Shown here: positions 26,377 through 32,743 of the stretch, piece by piece
How the letters are laid out: every line of letters begins with the position of its first letter
Numbering within the stretch: the first letter of the stretch is position 1
Assembly (NCBI GenBank): GCA_943325145.2
Contig: CALPOI020000004.1
Coordinates: 1 to 32,743 of the forward strand
Direction of reading: 5' to 3'
DNA length: 32,743 nt
Source: Candidatus Planktophila lacus
GTDB taxonomy: Bacteria; Bacteroidota; Bacteroidia; Flavobacteriales_D; Crocinitomicaceae
Made by a program: the position numbers and the translations under genes
The notes under the pieces: generated by a model
The model's input: the letters and a program-made list of their open reading frames with translations, nothing else
What the model was told of the DNA's origin: nothing
The model's database searches: none

Positions 26377-27384
26377 ATGAAACCAACCATAGATCATTTT
26401 AAAAAAGAAGGTTATTATCATGGAAAATCCTATTTCAATATCCCTCAGATTGAAGAATTACACACCGAATTTAATTACCATTTTGAAGAGAAAATAAAAC
26501 GTTTTAATGAACGTTTTGAAGGAAATCAAACAAACTATGGTGCCAATCATGATATTAATCGTTGGAACATGTTGCTTCCAAGTGACTCTCAACTTTTAAG
26601 TTCAGGATTTTATGCAGAACCAGCAATAATGGAAATTCTCCATGAAGTGTTTCATACCGATTTTTCTTTGGTCTTTTTTTCCTCTGACATTGCTGCACCA
26701 GGTTCAAAATTTCAACAAATTCATCAAGATGGAAATGATTTTGCAGTTGCATTAAATATTCCATTGATTGACTCAGATGAGGTAAATGGAGCCACTCAAG
26801 TGTTTCCAAAAACACATTTAGTGAGCGAAAATGCTGTTTTTACAAACGATTCAAATGAATTCACAGACGATGAGATTATAGAAAGGGCCAATCAACAGAC
26901 ACCTGTTTACTTAAACGTAACGAAAGGAGATTTTACACTGCGTGATCTTCGACTGATACATAGAGGTACTCCAAATAATAGTGCAGCCATTCGTCCTTAT
27001 CTTTCTGCAATCTATCTGCCCGTTGAAAACAATGAAGCGCCTACTTTTGAAACCATTGAAAAAGGGCTTGAAGTGTTTAAAAAATTTAAACAAGAAGCAT
27101 TTCCAACTGGAAGAGTAGATTTAATTGACTACGCAAATACATTTGGAAGATTGGTCATGGGAATGTCTAATTCAGATAGAATCCACCGACCTATTTCAAA
27201 AAAAATAAGCGATCAATTATCTGAACAGGCACTTTACTGCTTAAGATTTTCAAAATTTGAAGATGCAACATTGAACAACAAGATAGTGAGAACCATAGAA
27301 AGTAGTCAAGCGCTTGAAAATGAAATTTCTAATGCTTTAATCGAATTTGAAGCACTTAAAAATTCACCTACCACGACGCATTAA
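26377..27384 (+). CDS. phytanoyl-CoA dioxygenase (PhyH)-like Fe(II)/2OG oxygenase
   Basis: HQDGNDFAVALNIPL (HxD) and LRLIHRGTPNNSAAIRPYLSAIYLP (distal His, Arg). Confidence 0.75.
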   Translation: MKPTIDHFKKEGYYHGKSYFNIPQIEELHTEFNYHFEEKIKRFNERFEGNQTNYGANHDINRWNMLLPSDSQLLSSGFYAEPAIMEILHEVFHTDFSLVFFSSDIAAPGSKFQQIHQDGNDFAVALNIPLIDSDEVNGATQVFPKTHLVSENAVFTNDSNEFTDDEIIERANQQTPVYLNVTKGDFTLRDLRLIHRGTPNNSAAIRPYLSAIYLPVENNEAPTFETIEKGLEVFKKFKQEAFPTGRVDLIDYANTFGRLVMGMSNSDRIHRPISKKISDQLSEQALYCLRFSKFEDATLNNKIVRTIESSQALENEISNALIEFEALKNSPTTTH

Positions 27385-27397
27385 ACAAACCATTTTC

Positions 27398-28471
27398 ATG
27401 AGTAGAATTAACTTTCTCAACAACTTAGCGAGCACAAAAGTCAACTATAATTTAGGGGCTGGCATTCCTCCATTGGTAATGTATCCAGAAATACATTTAA
27501 CGGAATGCATGGAGATTTTTAAACAAAACTTTCCAACAGTTGATTTACTTCAATACCATCAAACAGAGGGATTAATTACAGAAATCGCCGCTGAAACTTT
27601 TTTAAAAAATGAAAATATAAAAGTAGCTCCAAATCAAATTATGATTACAAATGGAGTACAAGAAGCCATTTTTTTAACATTAATCGCATTTAAAGACCAA
27701 CCTATTTATTGCCTTGATCCTTATTACCCAGGTCTCGTAGATGCAGCAATAGCCCTAAATTGTCGCTTAATTTTTATCAACGAGGAAACGAAATGGGAAC
27801 AAATAGAGAACATTGAAAAAGGAGCACTACTCTACCTATCAGCAGATTTTTCAAACCCAACAGGTCAAACTCTTACACTTGAAGAACGTAAAAAATTGGT
27901 GAATTTTGCTGAAAAAAATGGCTGGTACATCTTTGATGATGCGACTTACAGAGAATTTTACATCGATGAAAAAATAAACACATTGTACTCTCTTTTAAGT
28001 GAGAATGTCATTCACGCGACTTCGTTTTCAAAGCTTTTAGCGCCAGGATTAAGAACAGGATTTGTCTATTTTCCTGCTGAAATGAAATCAAAACTAACAC
28101 AAATAAAATCAGTCAATAGCCTTAATAATTCGGGGATAACACAATCCATTATTGCTGGATGGTTACTGAAAAATGAATTTGATCTTACTGCACAATTAAG
28201 TGAATTAAAAAGTCGTTTACTTGCAAACAAACATATCATAACAACAATCAACCCTTCTTATACAGGTGGATTTTTTACTTCTTTCACCTTGCCTAATAAA
28301 GAAATTGATTATAATTGGTGCAATCAACTTTTACAAACTCATAGCATTGCTGTATGCCCAATGAGAATGTTTTCAGAGTCAAGTAACTATAATGATGCCA
28401 TGCGATTATGCATCTCGAACATACAACCAAATGATTTACAAATAGTTATAAATACTTTAGAATCGATATAA
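27398..28471 (+). CDS. class I/II PLP-dependent aminotransferase (candidate HpgT-like)
   Basis: ITNGVQEAIFLT, DPYYPGLVDAA, SADFSNPTGQTL, DDATYREF, HATSFSKLLAPGLRTGFV (PLP Lys); likely start MSRINFLNN. Confidence 0.88.
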   Translation: MSRINFLNNLASTKVNYNLGAGIPPLVMYPEIHLTECMEIFKQNFPTVDLLQYHQTEGLITEIAAETFLKNENIKVAPNQIMITNGVQEAIFLTLIAFKDQPIYCLDPYYPGLVDAAIALNCRLIFINEETKWEQIENIEKGALLYLSADFSNPTGQTLTLEERKKLVNFAEKNGWYIFDDATYREFYIDEKINTLYSLLSENVIHATSFSKLLAPGLRTGFVYFPAEMKSKLTQIKSVNSLNNSGITQSIIAGWLLKNEFDLTAQLSELKSRLLANKHIITTINPSYTGGFFTSFTLPNKEIDYNWCNQLLQTHSIAVCPMRMFSESSNYNDAMRLCISNIQPNDLQIVINTLESI

Positions 28472-28473
28472 CC

Positions 28474-29550
28474 ATGAAAAACAAAGAAATCAACTGTCTA
28501 TATACAGAAATTTATGTTGGAATGGGTAAAATGGTGGCTTGGTGGCATGAATATACGCTTGGTTTCACCTTAAGAGGAACAAGGGAAGCGATGGGTCGTT
28601 ACGGGATGGAAATCACCTATTGGTTGCAACAGGGAGAATGTAACCTATTAATAACAGCTGCACTTGAACCAGCTGCACACGACATCGTTTCATTTATTGA
28701 CAGACATGGAAACTCCATTAAACGATTTGCAATTGAAGTAGCTGATATTCAAGAAACCCTAGAACATTTAAAAGAAAAAAAAGCGTTGTTTGTTGGAAAT
28801 GGTATTGAATGGATAAATAACACACCGGAACAATGCGGAATCATTCGATGTAAGTTATTTGACGACAACGAAATTGTATTTATTCAACGTGTAGATTGCG
28901 AACACCCACTGCCAGGATTTAAAGTGATAGATTCATTCAAACATGATTCTAAAATTAATAAAATAGATCACTTTGCTTCTGTAGTTCGAACAAATGAATC
29001 GGATTATTGGAACAATTATTTAATTGATTTACTGGATTTAGAGCATATTCAGACGATAGGAGAAGAATTCTTCGCTAATTTAACTACAGGAATGAAAATG
29101 AATGTGTTATCGTCTAAAAACGGGGGGTTTAATAAGGTGATAGTAGAACCTTTGCCTGAAAAATCAACGAAATCGCAAGTAGATATTTTTCTTCAACATC
29201 ATTTTGGAAATGGTATCCAACACCTCGCTTTTGAAGTGAATGATTTAATTCAAATCGTCTCCGAATTCACATCAAAAGGAATAAAATTTACACCTGTTCC
29301 AGAAAAATATTACGAAGAACTAAAAAAAGAAGCCATCGATTTGCCAATTGATTTGCTCAGAAAAGCAAATATCTTATGCGAAATAGATGGCGATAAACTT
29401 TTATTACAAGTTTTTACAGAACCTATTGGAGATCGCCCTACGCTATTTTATGAATTCATTCAACGCGTAAATGACTTCAACGGATTTGGTTCAAACAATG
29501 TGAAGCAATTATTTCAATCACTTGAATTGCAATTGGATGGAAAACTTTAA
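28474..29550 (+). CDS. 4-hydroxyphenylpyruvate dioxygenase-superfamily enzyme, candidate 4-hydroxymandelate synthase
   Basis: Two VOC halves; metal ligands in IDHFASVV, IQHLAFEV and FYEFIQR; C-terminal FNGFGSNNVKQLFQSLELQ resembles the HmaS form rather than the HPPD form GFGxGNF. Confidence 0.82.
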   Translation: MKNKEINCLYTEIYVGMGKMVAWWHEYTLGFTLRGTREAMGRYGMEITYWLQQGECNLLITAALEPAAHDIVSFIDRHGNSIKRFAIEVADIQETLEHLKEKKALFVGNGIEWINNTPEQCGIIRCKLFDDNEIVFIQRVDCEHPLPGFKVIDSFKHDSKINKIDHFASVVRTNESDYWNNYLIDLLDLEHIQTIGEEFFANLTTGMKMNVLSSKNGGFNKVIVEPLPEKSTKSQVDIFLQHHFGNGIQHLAFEVNDLIQIVSEFTSKGIKFTPVPEKYYEELKKEAIDLPIDLLRKANILCEIDGDKLLLQVFTEPIGDRPTLFYEFIQRVNDFNGFGSNNVKQLFQSLELQLDGKL

Positions 29551-30727
29551 AATAGCAGATCACTCAGGCTTAACGATTGAAACTAAGCACTATTATAAAC
29601 CAGCAAACACTTCTGATTTAACTGACTTTTTAACGAAAAACCCAACATTAAAACTTAGAATTGGTGGTGGATTAACTGGAGTGAGTGGTGGTGCAGTTCC
29701 ATACGAAAATGAACATTTCATCGACTTAAAGGCATTTAACAAGTTACATTGGGAAGATAAAAATGCCGGAATAGTTCGTGCAGAAGCTGGAGTTACGATG
29801 AAACAAATTCAAGAATTTGTAGAAACAGAAGGTTGGTTTTTTCCAATTATGCCAGGTATGCCATTTGCCACTATTGGTGGTTTAGTTGCATGCAATGGCG
29901 GAGGTCCGATGTCTTTGAAATATGGCAAAATTGGGAATTATGTGTTAGGTCTTGAGCTTGTCATAGCAAATGGAGAACGAATAAATGTAGGTGGAACTCT
30001 CACAAAAAACTCCGAAGGGATCGACTTTACGAAACTATTTGTGGGCTCCGAAGGCACGCTAGGTATTATTACGAGTGTATTCCTTCAATGTGTTCCAAAA
30101 ATTCAAAAAATTTATTATTACAGGATTGCCGCAGATTCATTTGAAGAAATAGTAGACCTTATCCCAACGTTATTAAAATATGCTCCCTATTTACTCGAAA
30201 CAGCAGAAAAAGAAGCGCTTAAATTCACCTCAAAAGTAAATGAAAGTGTTATTTGGTTAGCGGTTAATTCATCGTTACAACTTTCATTCAGTACAAATTA
30301 TAGAATTTCTGAACACGATCAAGAAATTATGAGTGAACGCTTTCAAATAGGACACTCACTTCAAAAATACAAGCCATTTATCGATTTAGATGTTTCATTT
30401 CCGATGAATACATCAAAAAAAGCGGTGATGGAGTTAAAACAATTATTGATGCACAACCAACTTGAAAACATTGTATTTGGTCACGGTGGAAATGGAAACT
30501 GGCACATTCATGTTTTCTTCAACAATGATCAAGAGAAATGGGAACAATGCCAACAAGAATTTGATGAAATAATTATTGAAAATAAAGGAGTTATTAGTGG
30601 TGAACATGGTATTGGACGTATCCATAAAGAACGCTTCGTACGGAAAAGTCAACCTTTTCAAAAAGAGATCTATACCGCTTTAAAACAACAACTCGATCCA
30701 AATAACAGATTTCCGTCGTTGTACTAA
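29537..30727 (+). CDS. FAD-linked alpha-hydroxyacid oxidase/dehydrogenase (GlcD/FAD_binding_4 type)
   Basis: RIGGGLTGVSGGAVP, GMPFATIGGLVACNGGGPMSLKYGKIGNYVLGLE, VGSEGTLGIIT, HGGNGNWHIHVFF, GEHGIGRIHKERF; start overlaps the upstream stop by 14 bp. Confidence 0.88.
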   Translation: MENFKIADHSGLTIETKHYYKPANTSDLTDFLTKNPTLKLRIGGGLTGVSGGAVPYENEHFIDLKAFNKLHWEDKNAGIVRAEAGVTMKQIQEFVETEGWFFPIMPGMPFATIGGLVACNGGGPMSLKYGKIGNYVLGLELVIANGERINVGGTLTKNSEGIDFTKLFVGSEGTLGIITSVFLQCVPKIQKIYYYRIAADSFEEIVDLIPTLLKYAPYLLETAEKEALKFTSKVNESVIWLAVNSSLQLSFSTNYRISEHDQEIMSERFQIGHSLQKYKPFIDLDVSFPMNTSKKAVMELKQLLMHNQLENIVFGHGGNGNWHIHVFFNNDQEKWEQCQQEFDEIIIENKGVISGEHGIGRIHKERFVRKSQPFQKEIYTALKQQLDPNNRFPSLY

Positions 30728-30860
30728 CGCCGAACCATAAAAGATTACTTCCAAAGATAAATTTGTGATTATATTTTATTAAATTAGTGATTAATTTAGA
30801 AATTGGACTTACTAAAAAAGAGCAGATATTTTACAGCTTAAAAGAATCATAGATATAAAA

Positions 30861-31634
30861 ATGCTAAAAGAAACTACTACTTCAGAACTCATACAAAATT
30901 ATACTACGTATGGTTTTGCGGTATTAAACACATTATTAGAGGACCAAGATTTGCCGAATTTCGAACTTTTGAAACTTGAAAATAGTGCCCTATTCTATGA
31001 GAAAGACGATACGACATTAAGATCTTTATACCATCTACAAAATTCGAAGCACTTCAATGAATGGCTCGTAAAACAAACTTGGTTAAAAGCAATTGTTGCA
31101 CCTTTTTTAGGACCTGACTTTTACCTACATCAAACCAAAATAAATATAAAAAATCAAGATACATGTTCCATTTGGCCTTTTCATCGAGATTTTCCTTTTT
31201 GGAATGTCTTCGACCATATTCCATCGAACAAAATGATGAATATTGCCATTTTTTTAGACGATGTAAATGCTGGTTCAGGCGAACTGATTGTAATACCTGG
31301 AAGTCATACTGAATTTTTAGAAAGAGAAGAGCAAAACAAGTCAACAGAATACTCAATTGACGGAAGTGCATCAAGTGATTTACTCTTCAATTTCACAGAC
31401 CTAGAAATTGAATCCTTTAAAAATAAAATGGGCTCACAAAACATTGTAGGACCAAAAGGGACAGTACTGGCATTTGACGCAAACTTAATTCATGGATCTG
31501 GAAATTCTCTCAAGAATCAAAGTAGAAAGTTACTTATTTTAACCTTTAATAGTTGTGAAAATCTTCCAACTGCTGTATCTGAACGACCAGAATACCTTTG
31601 TTCGAAAGACCACCGACCAATTGTATGGAGATAA
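30861..31634 (+). CDS. PhyH/EctD-like Fe(II)/2OG oxygenase
   Basis: WPFHRDFPFWNVFD (HxD), FLDDVNAGSGELIVIPGSH, FDANLIHGSGNSLKNQSRKLLILTFN. Confidence 0.8.
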   Translation: MLKETTTSELIQNYTTYGFAVLNTLLEDQDLPNFELLKLENSALFYEKDDTTLRSLYHLQNSKHFNEWLVKQTWLKAIVAPFLGPDFYLHQTKINIKNQDTCSIWPFHRDFPFWNVFDHIPSNKMMNIAIFLDDVNAGSGELIVIPGSHTEFLEREEQNKSTEYSIDGSASSDLLFNFTDLEIESFKNKMGSQNIVGPKGTVLAFDANLIHGSGNSLKNQSRKLLILTFNSCENLPTAVSERPEYLCSKDHRPIVWR

Positions 31635-32335
31635 CAAAGGATATAGAACTTATTCCAGAACGGTTAATTGAAAACATTGAATTTTTAAATGACTATTTTA
31701 AGCGTCATAACGTTCAATGGACATTTGTTGCAAAACTATTTCACGAATATTCTGTTGATTTTATGAAAGAACTCATCAAAATAGTACCCGTTGAAAGTAT
31801 TGCCCTATACAATTTAAACCAACTTGAAGCGATAAAAAATTTTAAACCATCTCTTGAAACATGGTTCATTAATTATGAGGGCATCGAGATAGGAGCTCCC
31901 TTCATTGATGTGAATCTCACGCATAATCCAACAAATATAGATAAGAGTACGTGTTTAATGGTGACGCTTGAAGAAGATCGTTACGGGGTTCCTGGGGAAG
32001 AGGTGGAAGAATTGATTCGGTCAAATCAAATAACTAAAACAGGCGCTTACTTTGACTGTAGCAGACCTCCTGAAATTGATTTGTTAAAAAAATGGTCAAC
32101 CTATGATTTTCAAGAAAACACACTGAAGACAATGGGTACTTCCTCCGCATTTTCAATGATTGAAACCATTAAAGCGTATGGAGGAAATCATTTTAGAATC
32201 GGTGAGACTGCATTTTTTGGAAAAGAAATCAATACACAACAAAACATCAAAGGACTGCGACAAGATGTTTTTGCATCGCGGAAAAAAATTAATTATCATA
32301 TCATCGAAAATAAAATTAGCCATGAGAATAATTGA
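31625..32335 (+). CDS. alanine-racemase N-domain-like fold-type III PLP protein, short form
   Basis: WTFVAKLFHEYS (PLP-Lys region), FRIGETAFFGKE (racemase-type motif); about 236 aa, lacking a C-terminal beta domain; ATG overlaps the previous stop by 10 bp. Confidence 0.65.
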   Translation: MEITKDIELIPERLIENIEFLNDYFKRHNVQWTFVAKLFHEYSVDFMKELIKIVPVESIALYNLNQLEAIKNFKPSLETWFINYEGIEIGAPFIDVNLTHNPTNIDKSTCLMVTLEEDRYGVPGEEVEELIRSNQITKTGAYFDCSRPPEIDLLKKWSTYDFQENTLKTMGTSSAFSMIETIKAYGGNHFRIGETAFFGKEINTQQNIKGLRQDVFASRKKINYHIIENKISHENN

Positions 32336-32743
32336 AAATTTCATTACAGAGGAATTTATCAGTGAAGTTGTAACAATGAACAAAGAATTATTGTACGAAA
32401 ATGTGTGGAAATCGAATTTGGGTTGGCAAGACTCTATCATTTCTCCTAGTGGAGTGGTTTTAATTCGCGACTTAAATGAACAACAAGTCAACCTGCTTAA
32501 AGCATACATAACCGAAAAACTACTTCCCTCTGTTGATGATAAAATCATAGAATTAGAAGCACAAGCCTATGTTTGGCACAACCTTAGTTTCATCCCATGG
32601 CATAGCGACAAAGAAGAAGAAGATCAAACAAGGTATGCTGCAACACTTTTCTTAAACCAAGAATGGGAAGCCGATTGGGGAGGTTTATTTTTATATAAAA
32701 TTGATGAAAAAATCTACGGCGAAGCTCCTGCATACAATAAACT
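32322..32743 (+). CDS. prolyl-4-hydroxylase-like Fe(II)/2OG oxygenase, truncated by window end
   Basis: My translation from ATG 32322: MRIIENFITEEFISEVV...QAYVWHNLSFIPWHSDKEEEDQTRYAATLFLNQEWEADWGGLFLYK; HxD motif and WxxxWGG; not in the supplied ORF list because it is open at the end. Confidence 0.75.
   Translation, partial: MRIIENFITEEFISEVVTMNKELLYENVWKSNLGWQDSIISPSGVVLIRDLNEQQVNLLKAYITEKLLPSVDDKIIELEAQAYVWHNLSFIPWHSDKEEEDQTRYAATLFLNQEWEADWGGLFLYKIDEKIYGEAPAYNK

Noticed and set aside
28474-29550. Simple tyrosine-catabolism HPPD
   Set aside because: No homogentisate dioxygenase or fumarylacetoacetase nearby, the C-terminal motif differs from HPPD, and it sits between an aminotransferase and an alpha-hydroxyacid oxidase. 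Not fully excluded without phylogeny.
1-32743. CRISPR arrays, tRNA/rRNA genes, transposases or phage genes
   Set aside because: None recognised by eye; no regularly spaced direct repeats and no transposase or integrase motifs in the ORF list.

Overview
AT-rich window, probably Bacteroidota/Flavobacteriales (inferred from TAnnTTTG-type promoters, a FISUMP-type lipoprotein and protein style). Three zones are visible. (1) 1-7.4 kb: mostly housekeeping or accessory genes: EcsC/TerB-like protein, a wrecked divergent katG/oxyR locus, two tandem small HTH proteins, Fur-family regulator, SelO, lipoprotein. (2) 7.6-18 kb: a translationally coupled NRPS operon, C-A-T followed by C-A-T-C-A-T-C, then an M28 peptidase. 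It has no thioesterase and ends in a condensation domain with an acidic tail. (3) 23.3-32.7 kb, running off the window: a tailoring and precursor gene set containing SDR, amine oxidase, WbsX/GH99-like protein, PhyH-like oxygenase, class I aminotransferase, HPPD/hydroxymandelate-synthase-like enzyme, FAD alpha-hydroxyacid oxidase, second PhyH-like oxygenase, truncated alanine-racemase-like protein and a third Fe/2OG oxygenase. The aminotransferase, HmaS-like and FAD-oxidase genes are consistent with a (4-hydroxy)phenylglycine pathway, so the window may hold an uncharacterised Hpg-containing, TE-less NRPS peptide cluster. About 5.3 kb of low-complexity, partly decayed DNA with small orphan genes separates the two halves. 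Hand-read specificity codes suggest an Orn-like residue, Thr, and one unassigned residue. The katG/oxyR junction contains a cryptic 70-bp inversion on top of a deletion, reconstructed below. All assignments are by eye; no database search or alignment was run.
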